Source of the DNA: Chloroflexota bacterium | GTDB lineage: Bacteria; Chloroflexota; Chloroflexia; Thermomicrobiales; UBA6265 | DNA: 64,000 bases | Reading direction: 5' to 3' | Assembly: GCA_023389575.1 (NCBI GenBank) | Contig: JAEWEG010000080.1 | Span: forward strand, 1 to 64,000 | Part shown: positions 1-7,219 of the stretch, piece by piece | Layout of the letters: the number at the start of each line of letters is the position of its first letter | How positions within the stretch are numbered: the stretch's first letter is position 1 | Position numbers and translations under genes: made by a program | Notes under the pieces: generated by a model | Seen by the model: the letters and a program-made list of their open reading frames with translations, nothing else | What the model was told of the DNA's origin: nothing | The model's database searches: none

Positions 1-23
1 CTGCGTATAATCCGAACGCCCCT

Positions 24-99
<76 letters not shown>

Positions 100-106
100 G
101 AAGGCA

Positions 107-138
107 GGAAACCCTCGCGAACGCGAGGGTTTCCTTTT
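107..138 (+). terminator. Rho-independent terminator after tRNA-Ala
   Basis: A perfect 13-bp stem (GGAAACCCTCGCG with its complement, loop AA) is followed by TTTT. It begins 8 nt after the tRNA CCA end. Confidence 0.85.
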
Positions 139-244
139 GCCCGGAACCCATCCCATGGCGCATCACGGAAAGCCGTGCCGAACGCCTGCGGTGACTCCCC
201 TCGCCTGCCAGCCAACGCTCACCAAGCATCAGGACGCGGTACGA

Positions 245-273
245 TGGACACCTTGTCCCGTGCTCGCTATGAT
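245..273 (+). promoter_or_regulatory. Sigma70-type promoter of modA
   Basis: TGGACA at 245-250 and TATGAT at 268-273 are separated by exactly 17 nt; each hexamer matches the consensus at 5 of 6 positions. Predicted start of transcription is near 280, leaving a leader of about 65 nt before the modA start at 346. Confidence 0.65.
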
Positions 274-282
274 GCCAGTATC

Positions 283-299
283 TACTCAGCATCTGAGTA
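283..299 (+). promoter_or_regulatory. Inverted repeat, operator candidate for modA
   Basis: TACTCAG and CTGAGTA form a perfect 7-bp inverted repeat around CAT. It starts about 10 nt downstream of the -10 box, where a bound repressor would block initiation. Whether it acts as DNA operator or as a small RNA hairpin cannot be decided from sequence. Confidence 0.4.
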
Positions 300-345
300 C
301 ACGTGCGGCAAACACAAAATTTGCCTATTACTTGGGAGGGTGTTC

Positions 346-1254
346 ATGGTGCGTGGTTGGCAGAGGATGGTAATGAACTCGTTCGTGCTGTTCGCGCTGG
401 TGATTGGAAACCTCGGAGTGCTGCCTGCCGGAGGCGCCGTCGTCCCGATCGCCTGCGATCCTGCCGCCAGCAGCGCCGCGGCGACCTCGGCGCCTGCCAC
501 CCCAATCGCTGCGGTCGAGGCCGTGTTTCCGGAAGCGGGTGGCGAACTGCGCGTCTTCGCGGCTGCCTCCCTGGTCGACGCGTTCAATGAAGTCGGCGCC
601 GATATCCAGGAAGCGAATCCCAACCTCAACATCACCTTCGAAACCGCCGGATCCCAGACGCTCGTGACCCAGCTTCAGGAAGGCGCAGAAGCCGACGTGC
701 TGGCCACCGCCAACAACTCCACCATGGCGACCGCCGTCGAGTCCGGCCTGATCGAAGGCGATCCCCAGATCTTCACGGGCAACCGGCTCGTCATCGTCAC
801 GCCGGAAGGCAACCCCGCAGGTATCCAGTCAGTCGACGATCTGGCCGGTGAAGACATCAACCTCGTGGTCGCCGCTCCGGAAGTCCCGGTCGGTAACTAC
901 TCGCGCAACGTCCTCTGCGCGTACAGCACCACCGCCGAGGCTCCCGAGGGCTTCATCGATGCTGTCAACGGCAACGTCGTTTCCGAGGAACTCGATGTCC
1001 GGAGCGTCCTCGCCAAGGTCCAGATCGGGGAAGCCGACGCCGGGATCGTCTACGCCAGCGACGCCGTCTCCGCCAATCTCGCCGGAACGCCCGTTACGGT
1101 CCTGGAGTTTCCGGACTCCCTGAACGTCACCGCCGCCTATCCCATCGCCCCGGTCGCTGGAGGAAACGTGGAGATGGCGAGCGCCTTCATCGCCTATGTG
1201 CTGAGCGAACCAGGACAGGCAACACTCGAAAGGTACGGCTTCGTGTACCCGTGA
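346..1254 (+). CDS. modA: Molybdate ABC transporter substrate-binding protein (ModA family)
   Basis: This is an extracytoplasmic binding protein for molybdate or a similar oxyanion. It has a hydrophobic N-terminal export segment with a Cys near residue 37 (VPIAC, a poor lipobox), a Ser/Ala-rich linker, then the ModA start ELRVFAAASLVDAF, the TFETAGSQTL loop and the ADVLATANN segment that shape the oxyanion pocket. It ends after YGFVYP, as ModA proteins do. The start at 346 is chosen because GGGAGG lies 5-10 nt upstream; the frame stays open further 5' but without coding character. No modB, modC or molybdenum cofactor gene is adjacent, so the permease must be elsewhere. Family assignment is firm; substrate is inferred. 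Confidence 0.85.
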   Translation: MVRGWQRMVMNSFVLFALVIGNLGVLPAGGAVVPIACDPAASSAAATSAPATPIAAVEAVFPEAGGELRVFAAASLVDAFNEVGADIQEANPNLNITFETAGSQTLVTQLQEGAEADVLATANNSTMATAVESGLIEGDPQIFTGNRLVIVTPEGNPAGIQSVDDLAGEDINLVVAAPEVPVGNYSRNVLCAYSTTAEAPEGFIDAVNGNVVSEELDVRSVLAKVQIGEADAGIVYASDAVSANLAGTPVTVLEFPDSLNVTAAYPIAPVAGGNVEMASAFIAYVLSEPGQATLERYGFVYP

Positions 1255-1300
1255 ACCGATACGGGGCAAGTCTCCGCCTCGCGAGAAAGGTCCCGCCCTC

Positions 1301-1970
1301 ATGCGGATCGTCTCCTGGAACTGCAACGGTGCCCTGGCCCGCAAACTCCCCGCGCTCGCCCGGTTCGACGCCGACCTGCTCGTCATCCAGGAAGCCTCCC
1401 AGCGCGACGTGCTCGCCCTCGACACGCCCCACCCATTGGGTTGGCAAGGGGCATCGCGGGCTCGCCGTCATCGGTCAGAACGGCACTGCCTTTCGCGTCG
1501 ACCCGTCATGGGAGCCATCGCTGCCCTGGTTCACGCCTGTCCACATGAGCGATCTGCGGTTACTCGCGGTATGGGCCAGCGTCCTCACCACCTCCCGCCG
1601 GTACGTCCGCCTCATCCACGAGGCACTCGACCTCTACGGCGACTTTCTTGACCATCCGCGCGCCATCGTCATCGGCGATCTCAACAGCAACACCGTCTTC
1701 GACGGAAAGCACCGAGGGCTCTCGCATACCGACCTCGTGAACCGCCTCTCAACCGCGGGATTCACCAGCGTCTGGCACCATCAACACAACGAGTCGCACG
1801 GCCAGGAGTCGCGCCCCACGTTCTACATGTACCACCGCCCCGAACGTACCTGGCATCTCGACTACGCCTTCGTCTCCGCCGAGCTCCTTTCCGACGCTTC
1901 CCTCACCATTGGCGAACCCGACCCCTGGCTCACGCTGAGCGACCACCTGCCGCTTGTCCTCGATTTCTGA
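1301..1970 (+). pseudogene. Endonuclease/exonuclease/phosphatase family protein, frameshifted
   Basis: The N-terminal part reads MRIVSWNCNGALARK with the metal-binding Asn and then LLVIQEAS with the catalytic Glu, in the frame starting at 1301. At about 1425-1440 the family signal moves to the next frame (WVGKGHRGLAVIG, later GDLNSN, YAFVS and the terminal SDHLPLVLDF with the catalytic Asp-His). Dropping one C from the CCCC run near 1427-1430 would join both halves into one protein of about 222 residues. All catalytic motifs survive, so this is either a recent mutation or a one-base sequence error. It lies 46 nt after modA. Substrate unknown. Confidence 0.7.
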
Positions 1971-2045
1971 CCCTCGCTGTACGCCGCGCGACCGATGCCG
2001 GATGATACCCGCGAGAACCACCATCCGTTTTCGAGGAGCAGCCGC

Positions 2046-2408
2046 ATGACCATCATTCCAAAGCTCGACGCCGTATTCGTCCATGTTACGGACATGTCGC
2101 GATCCATCGACTGGTACTGCCGCCTGCTCGGCCTGCCGCGTCCCGAAACATCCCACGGGGACATGATCTGCGACCTCCCCGTTCATGGGGACACCGGCAT
2201 CCTGCTCGACGCATATCCAAAGCCAACACCACCCAGCGGCACCGGCCCTCGCATCATGTTGGACGCCACGGACCTCGATTCCGCCCTCGCGCTTGCCCGA
2301 ACTCTCGCCTCGTCCGTCACCGATCCCGAGGACATCGGAAGCGCCCTGGCCTTCTACCTCGAGGACCCGGACGCGAACCTCATCTGCATCAAGGTCCCCA
2401 AAACATGA
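2046..2408 (+). CDS. VOC (glyoxalase/bleomycin-resistance) superfamily protein
   Basis: A 120-residue protein with one pair of beta-alpha-beta-beta-beta modules. The N-terminal half has DAVFVHVTDMSRSIDWYCRLLG, including the usual HV(T)D and SxxWYxxLLG elements, and the C-terminal half ends FYLEDPDANLICIKVP with the expected metal Glu in YLEDPDAN. Such proteins work as metal-dependent lyases, dioxygenases or binding proteins; the substrate cannot be told. The start at 2046 has GAGGAG 6-11 nt upstream. Convergent with ftsH, whose stop is about 60 nt away. Confidence 0.75.
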   Translation: MTIIPKLDAVFVHVTDMSRSIDWYCRLLGLPRPETSHGDMICDLPVHGDTGILLDAYPKPTPPSGTGPRIMLDATDLDSALALARTLASSVTDPEDIGSALAFYLEDPDANLICIKVPKT

Positions 2409-2469
2409 AATGACCGGAAGCATTCGCCCCCGGTCATTCCCCTACAATCAGATTGTCGAAACCCGTCGC

Positions 2470-4452
2470 TCAGTCGCCCGCGGGTTGCGGTCGTAGCTGA
2501 CCCAACCCCGGCGGGTCCTGGTCCCGCCTGTCCGACCGGTCCGGAATCCGCTGCTCCGCGGGCCGGGCGGCGGCCGCCTGAGCCTGGGCTGATGGCCGCC
2601 CGGTGGGAGGGCCAACCAGGTTTGGCTTCGGCCGGGGAATGTCGAACAGCCGCTCCAGTTGCTCGTCGTCAATCGTCTCTTCGCGAATCAGCAGGAGCGC
2701 GATCGCTTCCAGCTTGTCGAAATGCTCGGTGATCACCAGCTTCGCCCGGTCGTGAGCATCGTTGATGAGCTTGTGAACCTCCTCGTCGATCTGGAACGCG
2801 ACCGGATCGCTGTAGTTCCGCTGCTCGCTGATCTCACGGCCAAGGAAGACCATCTCCTCCTTCTTGCCGAACGCCAGCGGCCCCAGCTTGCTCATGCCGA
2901 ACTCGGTCACCATCCGCCTGGCGATCGCCGTCGCCCGCTCGATGTCGTTGGAGGCCCCTGTCGAGATCTCCTCGAACACCAGTTGCTCGGAAACCTGACC
3001 TGCCATGAACACCGCGATATCGTCGAGGAATTGCGCCTTCGTCTTGAACAGCCGGTCCTCGTCGGGAACCGTCCTCGTGTACCCGCCAGCCATGCCGCGG
3101 GCCACGATGGAAACCTTTCGCACCGGGTCGGCGTGCGGCAGCATCCGCGCCACCAGTGCGTGCCCCGCCTCGTGGTAGGCCGTCATCAACCGCTCGCGTT
3201 CGGAAATCACCCGGCTCTTGCGCTGCGGCCCCGCGATCACCCGATCGATCGCTTCCGTGAGCTCGCTTCGGCCGACCGTCTTCTTATTGCGCCGAGCCGC
3301 CAGGATCGCCGCTTCGTTCACCAGGTTTTCCAGGTCGGCGCCGGAGAAGCCGGATGTCTGCCGGGCCAGCGACTCGATGGAGACGTTCTCCTCCATCGGC
3401 TTTCCCCGCGTGTGCACCCCAAGGATCGAGCGACGCCCCTGGATGTCCGGCCGGTCCAGCACCACCTGACGGTCGAACCGTCCCGGTCGCAGGAGCGCGG
3501 GATCGAGCACGTCCGGCCGGTTTGTCGCGGCGATCACGATCACGTTCACGCTGCTGTCGAAACCGTCCATCTCCACCAGGAACTGGTTGAGGGTCTGCTC
3601 TCGCTCGTCATGGCTCCCGCCGAGGCCCGCCCCGCGCTGGCGTCCGACGGCGTCGATTTCATCCACGAACACGATGCAGGGCGCGCTTCGCTTGGCCTGC
3701 TCGAACAGGTCGCGCACACGGCTGGCGCCGACGCCCACGAACATCTCGACGAACTCCGAGCCCGAGATGCTGAAGAACGGCACCCCGGCCTCGCCCGCCA
3801 CCGCCCGCGAAAGCAATGTCTTGCCGGTTCCCGGAGGGCCGACTAGCAACACGCCACGCGGGATCCGCGCGCCGAGCGAAGCGAATTTCTCCGGATATTT
3901 CAGGAATTCGACGACCTCGGCCAGCTCTTCCTTGGCCTCGTCCACCCCAGCGACATCAGTGAATGTCACGGTCGGCCGGTTGCTGGAGAAGAGCCTCGCC
4001 TTGCTCTTGCCGAACGACATCGCCTGGTTGCTGGAACCCTGGCTCTGGCGCAGCATGAAGATGATGAGCCCGCCAATAAGCAACAGCGGCAGCAGGAAGG
4101 TGAGCAGGCCGATCACCAGGCCCCACCGGCTTGCCGCCTCCACCTCGATCGGCACCGCATCGGCCGCTATCCCGGCGCTGCTGAGGACATCGATGATGCT
4201 GGTGTCAGGCGGAATCCGCGATTCGGCCATTCCCCGGGCAGGATCGGTGTAGTGAACGCGAACCTCGGTGCTGCCGTCCTTCGCGACCAGCTTCTCGACT
4301 TCACCGCTGCGGATATCCGCGACCACCGAGGTGTTGAAATCAACCTGGGCCGGGTCGCTCCTGCTGCTCGCGTATGCGAACCACAGCACACTCAGCGCCA
4401 CGATGATGAGAAGCCACACAACGCCACTGCGAAGCCATTTGCGATTGGGCAT
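2470..4452 (-). CDS. ftsH: ATP-dependent zinc metalloprotease FtsH
   Basis: A membrane-anchored AAA+ protease that degrades misfolded membrane proteins and short-lived regulators. Visible in order: membrane segment 1 (about residues 10-28), a short outer domain, membrane segment 2 (about 109-134), the AAA module with Walker A GPPGTGKT (205-212), Walker B FVDEID (262-267) and arginine-finger region LRPGRFDRQ, then the zinc site HEAGH (427-431). The 660-residue length is normal; the last ~50 residues are Pro/Gln/Arg-rich and look disordered. A TATACT hexamer at 4532-4527 is a possible -10 box. hpt lies upstream on the same strand, a common gene neighbourhood. Confidence 0.97.
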   Translation of the reverse strand: MPNRKWLRSGVVWLLIIVALSVLWFAYASSRSDPAQVDFNTSVVADIRSGEVEKLVAKDGSTEVRVHYTDPARGMAESRIPPDTSIIDVLSSAGIAADAVPIEVEAASRWGLVIGLLTFLLPLLLIGGLIIFMLRQSQGSSNQAMSFGKSKARLFSSNRPTVTFTDVAGVDEAKEELAEVVEFLKYPEKFASLGARIPRGVLLVGPPGTGKTLLSRAVAGEAGVPFFSISGSEFVEMFVGVGASRVRDLFEQAKRSAPCIVFVDEIDAVGRQRGAGLGGSHDEREQTLNQFLVEMDGFDSSVNVIVIAATNRPDVLDPALLRPGRFDRQVVLDRPDIQGRRSILGVHTRGKPMEENVSIESLARQTSGFSGADLENLVNEAAILAARRNKKTVGRSELTEAIDRVIAGPQRKSRVISERERLMTAYHEAGHALVARMLPHADPVRKVSIVARGMAGGYTRTVPDEDRLFKTKAQFLDDIAVFMAGQVSEQLVFEEISTGASNDIERATAIARRMVTEFGMSKLGPLAFGKKEEMVFLGREISEQRNYSDPVAFQIDEEVHKLINDAHDRAKLVITEHFDKLEAIALLLIREETIDDEQLERLFDIPRPKPNLVGPPTGRPSAQAQAAAARPAEQRIPDRSDRRDQDPPGLGQLRPQPAGD

Positions 4453-4607
4453 CCGAAATCCTTCGGGAACGAGGGGTGTGCGAATGATGGGAATGACGTC
4501 GCGCCCCGGTCAACTTTGCTGGCTCAAGTATACCAATCGGCGGATCGCTTCCAGATAATTGATACTCCCTTTATGTCCAGGCGCTCGGCATTCTCGAACC
4601 GGCTCCG

Positions 4608-5225
4608 TCAGTCTGGCGCGCCGTTGTCCTGTGTGGCATACACGCTCTCGTCGAGCACCGCCACATACGGCAGGTTTCGGTACTTGCCAGCGTAGTCGAG
4701 CCCGTACCCGATCACGAACTCGTCTGGAATGTGGAAGCCAACCCGGTCCGCCTGGACGTCGATGGCGTCCGGCTTGTCCTTCTTCAGCAGCGCCACCACC
4801 CGGATATCCTTTGGCTGCCGCGCCTTGAGCATCTCCAGCAGGTACTGCAAGGTCAGGCCACTGTCGACGATATCCTCCACCACGATCACGCGGCGTCCTT
4901 CAATCTCCTCGTTGAGGTCCTTGAGGATCCGGACCACGCCCGAGGACTTCGTGGCCGCGCCGTAGCTGGAAATCGCCATGAAGTCGATCTCCAGCGGAAT
5001 CGTCATCGCCTTCATCAGGTCGGCCATGAACGCCACCGCGCCCGTCAGTACGCCGATCATCAGCGGCTGATCCTCGCCGTACTCGGCGTCGAGTTCCGCC
5101 GCCATCGCCGCGATCTCCGCCTGCAACTCGGCCTCGCTGATCAGCACGCGAGACACACCCCTGGCCCGCGACTCCTGCTTGTTCCCCTCGTCCGTCACCT
5201 GGTCTCCCGTCACGCCATCGCGCAT
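4608..5225 (-). CDS. hpt: Hypoxanthine phosphoribosyltransferase
   Basis: Transfers phosphoribose from PRPP to hypoxanthine/guanine in purine salvage. The PRPP-binding signature VIVVEDIVDSGLTL is intact, as are the flexible-loop region ISSYGAATKSSG and the C-terminal segment FVIGYGLDYAGKYRNLPY that stacks on the purine. The 205-residue length includes about 25 extra N-terminal residues, so translation may start later (the core begins at VSRVLIS). It is followed on the same strand by ftsH after about 155 nt. tilS, the usual third member of this neighbourhood, lies 5.4 kb away beyond the imuB-dnaE2 cassette. Confidence 0.94.
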   Translation of the reverse strand: MRDGVTGDQVTDEGNKQESRARGVSRVLISEAELQAEIAAMAAELDAEYGEDQPLMIGVLTGAVAFMADLMKAMTIPLEIDFMAISSYGAATKSSGVVRILKDLNEEIEGRRVIVVEDIVDSGLTLQYLLEMLKARQPKDIRVVALLKKDKPDAIDVQADRVGFHIPDEFVIGYGLDYAGKYRNLPYVAVLDESVYATQDNGAPD

Positions 5226-5444
5226 CGTCGTCCGGAATCATCCCCCCAGCGGGATCACGCTGGCCACCCGGCCACCTCGCCGAAGTGTACCCCTCCCCAC
5301 CTCATCCCCGGCCCCGCGCCAGGCTTCCCAATACCCGCATCCCCAGCGTGGAGACGAGGGACGGGTCCCCATTGACTCCGGGCCACGGCCTCCCCTCGTC
5401 CAGGTTTTCCTTATCCTCCCAGGCGCCATACCGCTTCTTCCCTC
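5226..5444. other. Divergent intergenic region between hpt and imuB
   Basis: This part of the 370-nt gap carries no convincing gene. It is C-rich on the plus strand. On the minus strand GTACACT near 5290-5284 could be a -10 element for hpt, without a clear -35. The plus-strand control elements for imuB begin at 5445. Confidence 0.4.
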
Positions 5445-5473
5445 TTGCGATAGTAGAACAAATGTTCTAATAT
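5445..5473 (+). promoter_or_regulatory. SOS promoter of imuB-dnaE2 cassette with LexA box in the spacer
   Basis: TTGCGA (5445-5450) and TAATAT (5468-5473) are spaced by 17 nt. The spacer is filled by TAGAACAAATGTTCTA (5454-5469), a perfect 16-bp palindrome that fits the Gram-positive LexA consensus GAAC-N4-GTTC. LexA bound here would cover both hexamers, so the cassette should be off until DNA damage. The site lies about 125 nt before the imuB start. Confidence 0.85.
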
Positions 5474-5595
5474 CGAGAAGTAATCACCTTGGTGTATGTG
5501 CCGCTGTTCTGGCGTGGGGCCAGCATACAGCCATTCCAGCCAGACCATGGTGGTATTGCCAATCCGCGAGCATTGGTCCTTAAGGGAGGGAGCCC

Positions 5596-6792
5596 ATGCC
5601 TGTCGCCTGTCTTCGCATACCCTGGTTCGCGCTGCGTATCGCGCTCCTCGACCGCCCGCATCTTGATAACCACCCACTGGTTCTCGGTAACCCTCAGGGC
5701 GGGCGCCCCGTGGTGCTCGACGCCACCCCCGAAGCTCACGACGCGGGCGTCCGCGTTGGCATGAACCTCCGCGAAGCGCGTGCGCTCTGCCCCAGCCTCG
5801 TCGTCCTCACCCCCGATCCGGTCCGCGAATCGGCCATCATCCAGGACATCAGCGACCAGCTCGACCAGATCAGCCCTCTCGTCGAACCGGACGGCACCGA
5901 ACAAGGCTGCTGGTACATCGACCTCACCGGTCTCGAACGCCACCACGGCTCCTTCCGCAACGCCACCCAGGCCATCCTGGAGTGCGTCAATCCTCTCCTC
6001 CAGCCCCGCGCTGGCCTTGCCCCCGCCCGCTTTACCGCACGCGTCGCCGCCGAAGTCGCCAATCCATGGGGGATCAGGGAAGTCTCCCCCAGCGAGACAA
6101 CGAGCTTCCTGTCACGCGCCCCCATCTCCTGCCTTCCCCTGCCCGCTGATCAGGTCCGCCAGATCGCCCGGCTCGGCATCCCAACCCTCGGCGCCTTCAC
6201 CGGCATCCCCGCCCGCAAGATCGCCGCCCGCTTCGGTCCCGCCGGACGCCACGCCTGGACCCTCGCCGCTGGGAAGGACACCTCCCCCGTCATCCCCCCG
6301 CCTCGCGTCGAATCCGTCCGCGAGGACCTCGTCATGCCCGCGCCCACCGTCAGCCGCGACATGCTCATGGTCGGCCTCCGGCAAATGGTCACCCGCGCCT
6401 TCGGCACACCAGCCCTGCGTGACCGCCACGTCCGCCAGGTCACACTCAACGCCATCCTCGAAGGAGACCGCCGCTCCTGGGAACGTCATCTCATCCTCAA
6501 GGAACCCTGCGGCCCTCACCGGCTCATCCGTGCACTTGAACTGCGGCTTCAGGACCTCGAACTCGACGGCCCGGTCGAATCCCTCTCCCTTGTCTTCAGC
6601 GGTCTCAGCCAGGCCATCGCCCGCCAGTCGGTCTTCGGCTCCATGGGCCCCCGCGCCACTGAACCGCTAACCGCGGCGGTCCATCACCTCAAGCACCGCT
6701 ACGGAGAGTCCCCCATCTATCGCGTCGTGGAGGTCGAACCATGGTCTCGCATACCGGAAAGAAGACACGCCCTGCTCAGCTACGACCCCTGA
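5596..6792 (+). CDS. imuB: ImuB-like Y-family polymerase homologue (catalytically dead)
   Basis: The adaptor of the damage-induced mutasome that brings the DnaE2 polymerase to lesions. The protein has the Y-family layout (N-terminal palm start VACLRIPWFALRIALLDRP, GMNLREARALCP fingers region, ARLGIPTLGAF helix-hairpin segment, little-finger like C-terminus) but lacks the acidic catalytic residues: the first Asp is replaced in LRIPWFAL and the Asp-Glu pair before WYIDLTGL is absent. This loss is typical of ImuB. Start supported by AAGGGAGG 6-13 nt upstream. First gene behind the LexA-box promoter; overlaps the next small gene by 52 nt. imuA is not present. Confidence 0.85.
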   Translation: MPVACLRIPWFALRIALLDRPHLDNHPLVLGNPQGGRPVVLDATPEAHDAGVRVGMNLREARALCPSLVVLTPDPVRESAIIQDISDQLDQISPLVEPDGTEQGCWYIDLTGLERHHGSFRNATQAILECVNPLLQPRAGLAPARFTARVAAEVANPWGIREVSPSETTSFLSRAPISCLPLPADQVRQIARLGIPTLGAFTGIPARKIAARFGPAGRHAWTLAAGKDTSPVIPPPRVESVREDLVMPAPTVSRDMLMVGLRQMVTRAFGTPALRDRHVRQVTLNAILEGDRRSWERHLILKEPCGPHRLIRALELRLQDLELDGPVESLSLVFSGLSQAIARQSVFGSMGPRATEPLTAAVHHLKHRYGESPIYRVVEVEPWSRIPERRHALLSYDP

Positions 6793-7025
6793 ACCAGCCC
6801 GTGCCGCTCTCCGTCACTCCCAACGACAAGGGACTTCCTCATGAACTCATCATCAATCGCCACTATTACCAGGTCGAACGCATTCAGGACACATGGATCA
6901 TCGAGGACGAATGGTGGCGCAACCCCATCCAGCGCCAGTACTTCTCCCTGCTCCTCAACGATGGTAGCCGTCGCACCATCTTTCACGATCGCGTCGCCAA
7001 TGCCTGGTATCTCCAGGACTATTGA
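6741..7025 (+). CDS. Small DUF6504-like protein of imuB-dnaE2 operons
   Basis: A 94-residue protein whose core, from LIINRHYYQVERIQDTW through DEWWRNPIQRQYF to a terminal NAWYLQDY, resembles small proteins found between imuB and dnaE2 in actinobacteria (DUF6504 as I recall it; unchecked). It is rich in Trp, Tyr and Arg, with no membrane segment. Its start lies 52 nt inside imuB and has GGAGG 8 nt upstream, so it is probably translationally coupled. Function unknown; position suggests a mutasome accessory role, possibly standing in for ImuA. The overlap and the aromatic pattern argue that it is a real gene. Confidence 0.7.
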   Translation: MVSHTGKKTRPAQLRPLNQPVPLSVTPNDKGLPHELIINRHYYQVERIQDTWIIEDEWWRNPIQRQYFSLLLNDGSRRTIFHDRVANAWYLQDY

Positions 7026-7102
7026 TCTCCGCAACCACCACGCCGTCTCGCCGCTGACCGCTCTCCCGCGAGGAAATGCCCTCCTCGCGGACCCTCAATA
7101 CT

Positions 7103-7116
7103 TGCGTACGTACGCA
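7103..7116 (+). promoter_or_regulatory. 14-bp perfect palindrome between the small gene and dnaE2
   Basis: TGCGTACGTACGCA is fully self-complementary and lies in the 194-nt gap before dnaE2. The flanks (TTGCGT at 7102-7107, AATATA at 7125-7130, 17 nt apart) could be a weak promoter overlapped by the palindrome. It is not a LexA box. Operator function is a guess. Confidence 0.35.
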
Positions 7117-7219
7117 TCATCGACAATATAGCCGTGCACGACAACACTGACGAAGAGAGGACAACCGTACCGCCCACGCCGCGCCCATAACCACCGCGCA
7201 CCCCATCGCCAGGCACACC

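Noticed and set aside
5489..5764. Small plus-strand ORF between the LexA box and imuB
   Set aside because: It overlaps imuB in another frame for most of its length and lacks a ribosome site or coding character.
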